A model generated the notes under the pieces. That model searched no databases. It was not told the DNA's origin and saw only the letters and a program-made list of their open reading frames with translations. From Paraburkholderia nodosa DSM 21604 (GTDB taxonomy: Bacteria > Pseudomonadota > Gammaproteobacteria > Burkholderiales > Burkholderiaceae): DNA of 64,000 bases. The DNA is taken from assembly GCF_000519185.1 (NCBI RefSeq), contig NZ_JAFA01000004.1:1-64000 (forward strand), given 5' to 3'. The position numbers and the translations under genes are program-made. Positions 17,281 to 25,784 of the stretch are shown in pieces. Every line of letters starts with the position of its first letter. Positions within the stretch are counted from its first letter, which is position 1.

Positions 17281-18044
17281 CGGCCGCACTGGAGTTGCGT
17301 GACGTGCGCAAGAATTTCGGGCGCACCGAGATCATTCGCGGTGTGGACCTGAATATCGCGAGGGGCGAACGTCACGCGCTGATCGGTCCCAACGGCGCGG
17401 GCAAGTCGACGACGTTCAACCTGATTTCGGGGCGCATGGCGCCGAGTTCCGGCACGGTCAAACTCAACGGCGTCGAGATCGGCGGCCTGCCGCCGTACAA
17501 GATCAACCGCATGGGGCTCTCGCGCAGCTTTCAGGTGACGAACATTTTTCATCGGCTTTCGGTGTTCGAGAATTTGCGTTGCTCCGTGTTGTGGTCGCTC
17601 GGCTACCGGTATTCGTTCTGGCATCGTCTCGAGCAATTGCGCGACGCACGCGAACGCGCCGAAGCAGTGCTCGAGCTGATCGGCCTGCAGGGCCGCCACG
17701 ACACCCTTGCAGGGCTGCTGACTTACGCCGAGCAGCGCGCGCTCGAAATCGGCATCACGATCGCGGGCGGCGCCGAGGTGATCCTGCTCGACGAACCCAC
17801 GGCGGGCATGAGCCGCTCGGAGTCGGACCACGCGGTGGAGCTGATTCGCCGGGTCACCGTCGGCAAGACGCTGGTGATGGTCGAGCACGACATGAGCGTG
17901 GTCTTTGGCCTCGCCGACCGCATTTCGGTGCTCGTGTACGGCGAGGTGATCGCCACGGACACGCCGCAAGCCATCCGTAACAACCGCCGCGTGAAGGAAG
18001 CCTATCTGGGCACCACGCTGGACGAACCCGCAGGTGCACATTGA
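17277..18044 (+). CDS. ABC transporter ATP-binding protein, LivG type
   Basis: A 255-residue ATPase. Walker A GPNGAGKST (about 40-48), Q-loop region LSRSFQVTNIF, Walker B VILLDEP and switch His in VEHDMSVVFGLADR are present. The signature loop reads LLTYAEQRALEIG, with Ala where most LivG proteins have Gly (YGEQ or YGQQ); the partner ATPase is also atypical. The start is the ATG in the ATGA overlap with the permease gene; the open frame extends upstream inside that gene and is ignored. It works with the following ATPase to energise the importer. Confidence 0.87.
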   Translation: MTAALELRDVRKNFGRTEIIRGVDLNIARGERHALIGPNGAGKSTTFNLISGRMAPSSGTVKLNGVEIGGLPPYKINRMGLSRSFQVTNIFHRLSVFENLRCSVLWSLGYRYSFWHRLEQLRDARERAEAVLELIGLQGRHDTLAGLLTYAEQRALEIGITIAGGAEVILLDEPTAGMSRSESDHAVELIRRVTVGKTLVMVEHDMSVVFGLADRISVLVYGEVIATDTPQAIRNNRRVKEAYLGTTLDEPAGAH

Positions 18045-18763
18045 TGGCGACCGCCGATTCCATGCTCCAGGTGCGCGACCTGCACGCGTACTACGGCAAG
18101 AGCCATATCCTGCACGGCGTCGAGATGCAGGTGGGCGAGGGCGAGATCGTCGCCTTGCTCGGGCGCAACGGCGTGGGCCGCTCGACGCTGGCCAAAGCCA
18201 TCATGGGGCTCGTGCGGTGCGAGGGGCAGATTCTGCTGCGCGGCGAAGAACTGCGCGGGCTGCGCACCTTCGAGGTTGCGCACCGGGGCATCGGCTACGT
18301 GCCGGAGAACCGCGATATCTTCCCGACGCTCACCGTGCGGCAGAACCTGATGCTCGGCGAAAAGCGCAACCGCTCGCGCCAGACGCCACGCTGGCAGTTC
18401 GACGACATGTACCGGATGTTCCCGCGCCTGAAGGAGCGCGAGGACACGCCCGCGGGCCTGCTGTCAGGCGGCGAGCAGCAGATGCTGACGCTGTGCCGCA
18501 CGCTCATGGGCGACCCCGACCTCATCATCATCGACGAGCCGACCGAAGGGCTCGCGCCGCTCGTCGTCGCGCAGGTGGGCGAGTACCTGAAGACGCTGAA
18601 GGCGCGCGGCATTTCGGTGCTGCTCGTCGAGCAGAAGCAGGCCATCGCGCTCGACATCTCGCAGCGCGTATACGTCATGGGGCACGGTCAGATCGTGTTC
18701 GAGGGGACGCCGCAGCAGTTGAAGGCCGATGCGCGCGTCCGCCAGGAATGGCTGGAAGTGTAG
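18044..18763 (+). CDS. ABC transporter ATP-binding protein, LivF type, with Arg in Walker A
   Basis: A 239-residue ATPase whose ATG overlaps the upstream stop by one base (TGATG). The LivF hallmark YVPENRDIFPTLTVRQNL is present, along with the signature LLSGGEQQML, Walker B LIIIDEP and switch region LLVEQKQ, where most ABC ATPases have His. The Walker A loop reads GRNGVGRST: the normally invariant Lys is Arg46 (CGC at 18179-18181). Either this subunit binds ATP differently and the LivG partner carries the catalytic load, or Arg is tolerated in this subfamily. It is the last gene of the operon. Confidence 0.87.
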   Translation: MATADSMLQVRDLHAYYGKSHILHGVEMQVGEGEIVALLGRNGVGRSTLAKAIMGLVRCEGQILLRGEELRGLRTFEVAHRGIGYVPENRDIFPTLTVRQNLMLGEKRNRSRQTPRWQFDDMYRMFPRLKEREDTPAGLLSGGEQQMLTLCRTLMGDPDLIIIDEPTEGLAPLVVAQVGEYLKTLKARGISVLLVEQKQAIALDISQRVYVMGHGQIVFEGTPQQLKADARVRQEWLEV

Positions 18764-18802
18764 GGCGCACTTCGAGCGTTCACCCTGCCGAAGCCATTCC
18801 GC

Positions 18803-19990
18803 TTAGCGGGCGGGCAAGTTACCCGGTGAGTACACAGGCTGCTGGCCGGCAGTGCCAAAAAGATCTTCGGGTTGATCGTTCATACGCTGCCGTATGTTGT
18901 CGTTGACGACCATGCCTGCCGGGAAGGCCCGCGCGCCCACTCCCGCTGCCAGCCAGACAGGATCCTCAACCCATTCCCGGTGTCGCGGCCCCAAGGGATT
19001 GGATTGGACGGCAACGGGGGGATGAAGGGCGAACTTCAATCCAACGTCAGTTTGCTGCAACCTGTCCACGATCCAGACCAGGGGGCCGTCGGAGAGGCCG
19101 TGATCGGCATAGCCGCCGCCGACATCGCAATGACCGCCTGGAAAGAGCGCTTGCGTCACGTTCGGGTTGGGATTCCACAGCGTCGGCTCGAACGGCCTGC
19201 GTTGCTCGTCGAGCGAGACGGCGTGCACGCCGAGGCCAATGTCCGGGTTGAGCGTCAGATCGCAGAACCGGAACAGATCGATGGCGGACCCCTCATAGTA
19301 GAGTGGAATACCGAGCGAGCCCACCGTATCCCAAACCGCGACTGCAGTGACTTTTGCGTCGACGAACGAGTTGGCGTCCAAAGGCTTCGGTTTGGAGAAG
19401 GCGCGATGGATCGTCAAGAACTCCATCACTCCGTCCGCGATCTTCTGGAACGTCGTATCGTGGCCGTGTCTCCATCGATACCACGCCGCCACCGCGGTGT
19501 CGTAACGATTCTGATCGTCGATGGCAGCGAGATCCGGCCGCAACAGACCCTGTCCCGCAATCAGTCCCGCAAGGGCTCGCGCGGTGTACGCGCCGCGGCT
19601 GAATCCGACGATCACGATGCTGTCGCCCGGCTCGAAATTGCGCGAAATATACGTATAGCCGCGCGCGATGCGGGCGACGACACCGACGCCAAACGCGCCG
19701 CCGGCGACTTTATCGACCAGTTGCTGGGAATTTCCGACCCCGTGAATATACTTCGCGATTTGTACGGGTTTGCCGTTTGCGTCTGCAAGGGCCTTTTCCA
19801 TCTCGACGCCACCCCAGTCGGTTCCTTCGGGCAGCATGTTTCCATCGAGCCACGCGAAAAGCTTGCATACGTTGGTCAGTCCCGGCTGACAACATGCCAC
19901 GGCGTCAGGCGCGCCGCCATCGCCTTTTCCTGGCGGATCGTCGGGGCCGTTCCACGTGCCGTCTGCGCAAAAGACTATCGTTTTGGACAT
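18803..19990 (-). CDS. DUF2235 alpha/beta hydrolase, Tle1-like lipase domain
   Basis: A 395-residue protein of the T6SS phospholipase effector Tle1-like family (DUF2235). The N-terminal VFCADGTWNG motif, nucleophile elbow GFSRGAYTAR (Ser131), WDTVGSLGIP with the candidate catalytic Asp, and FPGGHCDVGGGYAD with the candidate His are all visible. Family members hydrolyse phospholipids as type VI effectors or act as general esterases. No VgrG, PAAR, Hcp, adaptor or immunity gene lies next to it, and I see no signal peptide or long C-terminal membrane region. It may be a cytoplasmic hydrolase or an orphan effector. Base composition is less GC-rich than that of the preceding ABC operon, which hints at separate acquisition. 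Confidence 0.75.
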   Translation of the reverse strand: MSKTIVFCADGTWNGPDDPPGKGDGGAPDAVACCQPGLTNVCKLFAWLDGNMLPEGTDWGGVEMEKALADANGKPVQIAKYIHGVGNSQQLVDKVAGGAFGVGVVARIARGYTYISRNFEPGDSIVIVGFSRGAYTARALAGLIAGQGLLRPDLAAIDDQNRYDTAVAAWYRWRHGHDTTFQKIADGVMEFLTIHRAFSKPKPLDANSFVDAKVTAVAVWDTVGSLGIPLYYEGSAIDLFRFCDLTLNPDIGLGVHAVSLDEQRRPFEPTLWNPNPNVTQALFPGGHCDVGGGYADHGLSDGPLVWIVDRLQQTDVGLKFALHPPVAVQSNPLGPRHREWVEDPVWLAAGVGARAFPAGMVVNDNIRQRMNDQPEDLFGTAGQQPVYSPGNLPAR

Positions 19991-20249
19991 CGCCGGCTCC
20001 TCACACGCAATCCAGTCGCAACCTACGGAACGTTTGTTCGCAATCCTGAGTATTGTCCCGGTGCATTACCTTAGCTGATGCGGCAACGCGTGCGGTGCGC
20101 GTGCCGAACCTCAGATCTACAAATATAGCTTCTGCGCTCCGGATTGCGAGGCCGGGAATGTACGATGGCGCACGTATGACAGGGGATGGTGGGGCTCGCA
20201 GCGGCTGGATCAGCTGCTGTGAACGGGCTAGGTCAGGATGTCCGGCAAT

Positions 20250-21158
20250 TTATCCGGTAGCCCTCGGCTCCATGAACGTATGGCGGAAATACTCTCTCAC
20301 CGCATGCATGGCCGGGCTCAGTTCCATGTTCTTGCGCCATGCCAGACCAACGCTCATCGCGGGTACGGGATCGAGCAGCACGATCGTCTCGATGCGTCGA
20401 CCTTCGAGCGACCACGGACGATAGACCATATCGGACAGAATGGCGACGCCAGACCCATTCGCCACCATGCTGCGAACAGCTTCAACCGACGAAGTCCGGA
20501 GTATCACATTCGGCCGCCATGGCGTCTCGTTCCAGTAGCGCATCGCCGTTTGCGCAGCCTCGTCTACCGTCAACATCACAAAGGGCTCGTCTGCCACTTC
20601 GGAAAAGGTCACGCTCTCTCGCCTTAGCAGCGGATGGTGGGCGGCCACCCATAGCCGGCGCACGGAATGAATCATGGGCTCCAGAGCAAGCTCGGGGTTC
20701 GACACGTTCGACGTGAGGAGCACGGCCATGTCGTATTGCCCGCTAATCAAGCCCTCTTCGATGGCGTCGCGATTCAACTCATGCAATTGAATGGTCAGGC
20801 GGGGGTACAGCGCATTCAGCCGTTGTATGTGATGCGGCAGGAAATATCCCAACACCGTATAGCTCGCCGCGATAGCAAGCGTGCCGGTGAGCGTGCTCTC
20901 GAGGTTGGGAATCCGCATGGCCTCATCCACCGACGCGAGAATCGTGTACGCATGATTGAGAAAGCGACGGCCGGTGTCGGTCAACGTGACGCCTGCGGCG
21001 TTACGCACGAAGAGCTGAGTGCCCAAACTCTCTTCCAGCTCCTTGATTGCACTCGTCACTGCGGACTGAGATATGGTCAGATGAATCGCCGCTTGGGAAA
21101 GCTGTCCAAGCTCGGCAGTCGCGACGAAATACTTTAGTTGTCTGAGGGTAAGCGCCAT
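20250..21158 (-). CDS. LysR-family regulator of the 5-oxoprolinase operon
   Basis: A 302-residue LysR regulator. The N-terminal helix-turn-helix contains LSQAAIHLTISQSAVTSAIK (about 19-38), and LFVRNAAGVTLTDTGRRFL is the usual wing segment. The effector domain has GTLAIAASYTVLGYFLPHHI and VANGSGVAILSDMVYRPW. The ATG read from 21158 is preferred to a TTG four codons earlier. It is divergent from pxpA across 182 bases, so it most likely senses 5-oxoproline or the operon's real substrate and controls the pxp genes. A TATCGA/TCGATA inverted repeat in the gap is a candidate operator. Confidence 0.85.
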   Translation of the reverse strand: MALTLRQLKYFVATAELGQLSQAAIHLTISQSAVTSAIKELEESLGTQLFVRNAAGVTLTDTGRRFLNHAYTILASVDEAMRIPNLESTLTGTLAIAASYTVLGYFLPHHIQRLNALYPRLTIQLHELNRDAIEEGLISGQYDMAVLLTSNVSNPELALEPMIHSVRRLWVAAHHPLLRRESVTFSEVADEPFVMLTVDEAAQTAMRYWNETPWRPNVILRTSSVEAVRSMVANGSGVAILSDMVYRPWSLEGRRIETIVLLDPVPAMSVGLAWRKNMELSPAMHAVREYFRHTFMEPRATG

Positions 21159-21207
21159 CTTCGAGGTCAAACCGCTGGACGTCAGAGTGAGGTCATCACG
21201 CGGATGC

Positions 21208-21224
21208 TATCGAAAAAATCGATA
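21208..21224. promoter_or_regulatory. Candidate LysR operator between regulator and pxpA
   Basis: Perfect 6-bp arms TATCGA (21208-21213) and TCGATA (21219-21224) around five A residues. The element lies in the divergent gap, 50 bases upstream of the regulator start and 117 upstream of pxpA. LysR sites are AT-rich interrupted dyads of about this size, and this is the clearest dyad in the gap. Confidence 0.45.
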
Positions 21225-21340
21225 CCAAGGCATACAAAAATAAAACTTTTTTGACTAACCCTGTCCGTATAACCTCCATTTCACATTGGTTGGCGTGCGC
21301 GTGAAGACGCCCGACCGCTCAAATCTGGAGGGGAAACAGT

Positions 21341-22123
21341 ATGAAGAAGCAGTGCGTCGACCTGAACTCCGATATGGGAGAAGGCTTCGGACCGTGGCGA
21401 ATCGGCGATGGTGTCGACGAACAGATCATGCCGCTCATCAGCTCGGCGAATATCGCCACCGGTTTTCACGCCGGCGATCCCAACATCATGGCGCGGACGG
21501 TCCAGATGGCACGGGAGGCTGGCGTTGGTATCGGCGCGCATCCGGGATTTCGCGATCTGGTCGGTTTCGGCCGTCGAAACATCGCCGAAACGCCTCAGGC
21601 GCTGGTCAACGACATCCTTTATCAACTTGGCGCGCTGCGTGAGTTCGCACGTCTGCATGGCATCCGGCTGCAGCACGTGAAACCGCACGGCGCGCTCTAC
21701 ATGCACGCAGCGCGTGACGAGGCATTCTCGCGGCTCTTCGTTGAAACACTGCAACAACTCGATCCCAATCTCTTGCTCTTCTGCATGGAGTCGTCTGCGA
21801 CGTACCGCATCGCGCGCGAGATCGGGCAACCGGTCGTCCGGGAGTTTTACGCCGATCGCGACTACGACCGTAGTGGTTCGATCGTATTCATCCGTCGCAT
21901 CGGTCGTCTCGATCCCGAACAGGTCGCCGAAAAGGTCCTGCGAGCGTGTACGGAAGGAAAAGTGCGGACGTTTGATGGAGACGATATCGACATCGACTTC
22001 GACTCCGTTTGCATCCACAGCGACACGCCCGGCGCACTGGAACTCGTCCAGCAGACTCGCGCGCGGCTCGTCCGGGAGGGGATTCGAATAAGCGGGCCGC
22101 AGGCGGCGACGACAAAGATCTAA
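21341..22123 (+). CDS. pxpA: 5-oxoprolinase subunit A (LamB/YcsF family)
   Basis: A 260-residue protein. [19 protein letters not shown], then [16 protein letters not shown] (about 35-50), [17 protein letters not shown] and [12 protein letters not shown] are the conserved metal- and substrate-site motifs of the YcsF/LamB family, a TIM-like barrel. PxpA works with PxpB and PxpC to hydrolyse 5-oxo-L-proline (pyroglutamate) to glutamate with ATP. GGAGGGGAAACAGT precedes the ATG. It is the first gene of a tight operon in which a biotin carrier and a biotin carboxylase separate it from pxpB and pxpC, an arrangement different from E. coli. Confidence 0.9.
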   Translation: MKKQCVDLNSDMGEGFGPWRIGDGVDEQIMPLISSANIATGFHAGDPNIMARTVQMAREAGVGIGAHPGFRDLVGFGRRNIAETPQALVNDILYQLGALREFARLHGIRLQHVKPHGALYMHAARDEAFSRLFVETLQQLDPNLLLFCMESSATYRIAREIGQPVVREFYADRDYDRSGSIVFIRRIGRLDPEQVAEKVLRACTEGKVRTFDGDDIDIDFDSVCIHSDTPGALELVQQTRARLVREGIRISGPQAATTKI

Positions 22124-22140
22124 ATCAATCAAGGAGAGAC

Positions 22141-22386
22141 ATGATGGCACTGCACGATATCGTCAGCCCCCTGCCGGGCACGTTCTACCGGCGCCCCTCG
22201 CCCGAGGCGGAGTTCTACGTTGCCGTCGACTCTGCCGTTGAGACCGGCACGATCATCGGCCTCGTCGAAGTGATGAAGCAATTCACCGAAATCGAGAGCA
22301 GCGTCTCGGGCCGCGTAACCGAGCTTCTCGTCGAGGACGGGGATCCCGTGGACGCTGGACAGGTGCTGATGCGCATCGAGGAGTGA
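22141..22386 (+). CDS. Biotin carboxyl carrier protein, short form
   Basis: An 81-residue biotinyl/lipoyl domain. The site Lys46 lies in LVEVMKQFTEI, a variant of the classical EAMKM context. SPLPGTFYRRPSPEAEFY at the N-terminus and VTELLVEDGDPVDAGQVLMRI at the C-terminus complete the hammerhead fold. It lacks the long Pro/Ala-rich N-terminal region of acetyl-CoA carboxylase AccB. AAGGAG at 22131-22136 serves either ATG 22141 or 22144. It sits between pxpA and the biotin carboxylase, four bases before the latter, so it is dedicated to this operon rather than to fatty acid synthesis. Confidence 0.87.
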   Translation: MMALHDIVSPLPGTFYRRPSPEAEFYVAVDSAVETGTIIGLVEVMKQFTEIESSVSGRVTELLVEDGDPVDAGQVLMRIEE

Positions 22387-22390
22387 AGCC

Positions 22391-23857
22391 ATGAACGTGC
22401 AAGATTCAACGACGACGTTCTACCGTCCCACACGAATTCGAACCGTTCTGGTCGCGAATCGCGGCGAGATTGCGGTGCGCGTGATTCGCGCGGCGCAGGA
22501 GCTTGGCATGCGTGCTGCGGTCGTGGTGAGCGACGCGGACCGGGACAGCCTTGCCGCCCGCATGGCGGACGAAGCCGTGCATATCGGATCTTCGCATGCT
22601 GCAAAGAGCTATTTGAATCCCGCGGCGGTTCTCGCTGCCGCAAGGCAATGCGGAGCAGATGCGATTCATCCGGGCTATGGTTTCCTGTCCGAAAACGCGG
22701 AGTTCGCGGCCCAGGTGGAGGCGGCTGGCCTGGTCTTCGTCGGGCCGACGTCCCAGGTAATCGCAACGATGGGCGACAAGGCCCGTGCGCGCGAGACGGC
22801 GCAGCGCGCTGATGTGCCCACGGTGCCCGGCAGCGCCGGTATCGTAAGCACGCTCGACGAGGCCCGGGAGGTTGCCGCGCGCATTGGCTACCCCATCATG
22901 ATCAAGGCGGCAGCGGGCGGTGGCGGCCGCGGCATTCGCGTTGCGCATGATGCTGGCCAACTCGACGCGGAACTGCCGCTCGCGCAGCGCGAAGCCCAGG
23001 CAGCGTTTGGCGATGGCGGCGTCTATCTCGAGCGATTCATCGCACGCGCCCGGCACATTGAGGTGCAGGTACTGGGCGACGGCAATGACGTCATCCACCT
23101 GTTCGAGCGCGAGTGCTCCCTGCAACGGCGGCGTCAAAAAATTCTGGAAGAAGCGCCCTCGCCGTCTCTCACACCGAAGTTGCGCGCGGAGCTTTGCGCG
23201 TCGGCGGCGCGCCTCGCAAAGCAGGTTGGATATCGAAGCGCTGGCACACTCGAATATCTCTTCGACGAAACGCGCGGCGAGTTTTACTTCATCGAAATGA
23301 ACACGCGCATCCAGGTCGAGCACCCGGTCACCGAGGCGATTACGGGCGTCGATCTCGTGCGCGAAATGCTGCGCATTGCAGATGGTGAGCCGTTGCGCTT
23401 TGGCCAGAGCGACATCGTGCTGCGCGGCGCGGCGCTTGAATGCCGCATCAACGCGGAAGACCCGATGCAGGACTTCCGCCCGAATCCAGGGCGCGTAGAC
23501 GAGCTGGTCTGGCCGACCGGCCCCGGTGTGCGAGTCGATTCGCTGCTGTACCCTGGCTACGTCGTGCCGCCGTTCTACGATTCGCTGCTCGCCAAGCTGA
23601 TCGTGCACGACGAAAGCCGAGCGGCCGCCATCGAACGCCTCGCACGCGCGTTGCGGGAGTTGCATATTGGCGGCCTGAAAACTACGGCGCCGCTGCACCG
23701 TGCGCTCGTTGCAGACGACGACGTGCGCGCGGCCCGCTATCACACCAATTATCTCGAGACGTGGATGACGGCGTGGCGCGAAAGCAGCGAGGCCGCATCG
23801 CTCGCGGCGGGGGAACGTGCCGTTGTAGTTTCGTCTGGCGCCCGGGAGGCATCATGA
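22391..23857 (+). CDS. Biotin carboxylase subunit (AccC-like)
   Basis: A 488-residue ATP-grasp enzyme. Order: N-terminal domain with VLVANRGEIAVRVIRAAQELG (about 19-39) and HPGYGFLSENAEFA; ATP-grasp with KAAAGGGGRGIRVA (about 174-187) and ERECSLQRRRQKILEEAPSP; catalytic FIEMNTRIQVEHPVTE (about 300-315); C-terminal biotin carboxylase domain with RINAEDP and YDSLLAKLI. It should carboxylate the biotin on the preceding carrier protein using bicarbonate and ATP. The stop overlaps the pxpB start as ATGA at 23854-23857. No carboxyltransferase of the acetyl- or propionyl-CoA type is nearby; PxpB/PxpC, homologous to the urea carboxylase carboxyltransferase domain, are the obvious partners. Confidence 0.88.
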   Translation: MNVQDSTTTFYRPTRIRTVLVANRGEIAVRVIRAAQELGMRAAVVVSDADRDSLAARMADEAVHIGSSHAAKSYLNPAAVLAAARQCGADAIHPGYGFLSENAEFAAQVEAAGLVFVGPTSQVIATMGDKARARETAQRADVPTVPGSAGIVSTLDEAREVAARIGYPIMIKAAAGGGGRGIRVAHDAGQLDAELPLAQREAQAAFGDGGVYLERFIARARHIEVQVLGDGNDVIHLFERECSLQRRRQKILEEAPSPSLTPKLRAELCASAARLAKQVGYRSAGTLEYLFDETRGEFYFIEMNTRIQVEHPVTEAITGVDLVREMLRIADGEPLRFGQSDIVLRGAALECRINAEDPMQDFRPNPGRVDELVWPTGPGVRVDSLLYPGYVVPPFYDSLLAKLIVHDESRAAAIERLARALRELHIGGLKTTAPLHRALVADDDVRAARYHTNYLETWMTAWRESSEAASLAAGERAVVVSSGAREAS

Positions 23858-24729
23858 CCATACGCTATACATTTGGCGGCGACGAATTCGTATTTGCCGA
23901 GATCAGCGAAGAGATGTCGCTCGATGCGTTTTTCCAGGGCACGGCGATTACGCGCGAACTCCAGCGCCGCAACGTGGCGGGCGTGACCGAAATCTGCCCG
24001 GCGAATGCCTCGTACCAGGTGCGCTATGACCCGGACGTCATTGCCCCTGATGCGCTCGTTGCGCTGCTGCGGAGCATCGAGGCCGATGTCGGCGAAGCCG
24101 CGCTCGACATCGACACGCGCATTGTCGAAGTCCCGGTGCTCTATAACGACCCCTGGACGCACGAGACGCTCATGCGTTTTCGTGAGCGTCACCAGGACCC
24201 GTCCTCGACGGACCTCGAGTACGCGGCGCGCATAAACGGCAAACGCGACGTCGATGCATTCATTGCGGCACATGCCGGCTCGCCGTGGTTCGTTTCGATG
24301 GTTGGCTTTGTCGCGGGGCTGCCGTTCATGTACCAGATGGTCGAGTGCGAGCGTCAGCTTCAGGTGCCGAAATACCTGCGGCCGCGCACCGACACGCCGA
24401 AGTTGACGGTCGGCCATGGCGGTTGCTTCGGCTGTATTTACTCTGTGCGCGGCGCGGGCGGATACCAGATGTTCGGCGTGACCCCAGCGCCGATTTTTGA
24501 CCCGGCGCAACGGCTCGACTATCTGCGTGACTTCATGGTGTTTTTCCAGCCCGGCGACATCGTGAAGTTCAGACCGATCGATCGCCCAGCCTACGACGAA
24601 GCCGTTGCCGCCGTCGAGGCGGGCACCTTCTCACTACGCGTACGGCCCGTGAAATTCTCGCTTGATGCCTTCCTGCGCGATCCTGACGAATACAACCGTT
24701 CCCTCGTCGAGGTGCTGTATGCCAACTGA
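23854..24729 (+). CDS. pxpB: 5-oxoprolinase subunit B (KipI/AHS1 family)
   Basis: 291 residues, longer than stand-alone KipI (about 220-240) because of an N-terminal extension. The family core includes EVPVLYNDPWTHETL (about 91-105), SMVGFVAGLPFMYQM, the Gly-rich GGCFGCIYSVRGAGGYQMFGVT and PIFDP. AHS1 domains pair with AHS2 (PxpC) to make a cyclophilin-like heteromer; the same pair forms the carboxyltransferase part of urea carboxylase. The start is the ATG overlapping the carboxylase stop; the longer open frame to 23440 is out of frame with that gene and is discarded. It overlaps pxpC by 11 bases. Confidence 0.88.
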   Translation: MTIRYTFGGDEFVFAEISEEMSLDAFFQGTAITRELQRRNVAGVTEICPANASYQVRYDPDVIAPDALVALLRSIEADVGEAALDIDTRIVEVPVLYNDPWTHETLMRFRERHQDPSSTDLEYAARINGKRDVDAFIAAHAGSPWFVSMVGFVAGLPFMYQMVECERQLQVPKYLRPRTDTPKLTVGHGGCFGCIYSVRGAGGYQMFGVTPAPIFDPAQRLDYLRDFMVFFQPGDIVKFRPIDRPAYDEAVAAVEAGTFSLRVRPVKFSLDAFLRDPDEYNRSLVEVLYAN

Positions 24730-25714
24730 TACGCTTAATGCGATCGAGGTTCTGAAGCCGGGACTGGCCACGTCGGTGCAGGACACGGGACGCCAGGGCT
24801 ACTACCACGTTGGTATTCCCCCTTCCGGATCGCTCGACCAATATTCGTCTCGTGCGGCGAACCTGCTTGTAGGCAATGTCGAAGATGCGGCCGCGCTCGA
24901 ATTCACGCTGCTAGGCCCGGAACTGCTGTTCCACTCGGAAACGCTGATCGCACTGACGGGTGCGGAGATGACTCCGAAAATCGACGGTGTCGCGTATCCG
25001 TCCAACACGGCCCTGCGGATTCGCGCCGGAAGCAAGCTCACATTCGACTATGTGAAGCGTGGCGCACGCGCGTACCTGGCAATCGCCGGCGGTATCGACG
25101 TTCCGGCGGTGCTGGGCAGCAGGTCGACCTACACGCTCGGCGCTATCGGCGGCCTCGAGGGTCGTCGGCTGCAAAAGGGAGACCGTCTCAAGATGGGCGC
25201 CACCAACGCAAAGCTGAGTGAGGGTGTCAAACTGCCCGCCGCCTTGCGTGCAAAGCTCGACACAACGGTCGAACTGCGTGTGCTAACGGGCCTCTATCAC
25301 TACCGCCTCACCAGCGAGTCGGCGCAAACGTTCTTCGATGATGAGTGGACCGTCGCGCCCGAAGCGGACCGCATTGGTTATCGGTACAAGAACGGGCGTC
25401 CGCTGCACTTCATGGACCGGGAACAACCCTTCGGTGCAGGCGCCGATCCGTCGAATATCGTCGATGCGTGCTATCCCATTGGCTCGATCCAGGTGCCTGC
25501 CGGGCTTGAGCCGATCATTCTGCATCGTGACGCGGTGTCAGGGGGCGGATATGCCACGATCGGCACGGTGATCAGTGCCGATATGGATCTGATCGGCCAG
25601 ATGCAGCCTAACCACCGGGCGCGCTTCGTGAGCGTCACCATGAATGAGGCACTCGCTGCACGACGCGAGTATCAACATCGACTTGCCCTGCTACGCGAAG
25701 CACTAGCGCACTAA
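24719..25714 (+). CDS. pxpC: 5-oxoprolinase subunit C (KipA/AHS2 family)
   Basis: A 331-residue AHS2 protein. IEVLKPGLATSVQDTGRQGY (about 8-27), GIPPSGSLDQYSSRAANLLVGN, RAYLAIAGGIDVP and the C-terminal ISADMDLIGQMQPNHRARFVSV are characteristic. Together with PxpB it forms the ATP-dependent lactamase partner of PxpA or, in fused enzymes, the carboxyltransferase of urea carboxylase. The ATG at 24719 lies 11 bases inside pxpB. It is the last gene of the tightly overlapping set; a hairpin with a T-rich tail follows. Confidence 0.9.
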   Translation: MPTDTLNAIEVLKPGLATSVQDTGRQGYYHVGIPPSGSLDQYSSRAANLLVGNVEDAAALEFTLLGPELLFHSETLIALTGAEMTPKIDGVAYPSNTALRIRAGSKLTFDYVKRGARAYLAIAGGIDVPAVLGSRSTYTLGAIGGLEGRRLQKGDRLKMGATNAKLSEGVKLPAALRAKLDTTVELRVLTGLYHYRLTSESAQTFFDDEWTVAPEADRIGYRYKNGRPLHFMDREQPFGAGADPSNIVDACYPIGSIQVPAGLEPIILHRDAVSGGGYATIGTVISADMDLIGQMQPNHRARFVSVTMNEALAARREYQHRLALLREALAH

Positions 25715-25728
25715 CCCGCTCGAAGTTA

Positions 25729-25771
25729 AGGGGCGGCCGGCAGCAGCGCCGCTCCCCTGCCTTTTCCTTTT
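25729..25771 (+). terminator. Possible terminator after pxpC
   Basis: Arms at 25729-25737 and 25748-25758 pair over nine positions with a two-base bulge, and T-rich sequence (CCTTTTCCTTTT) follows. The bulge and interrupted T-run make it imperfect; it may only reduce transcription into the permease gene. Confidence 0.45.
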
Positions 25772-25784
25772 CGCGACCCGCGTT

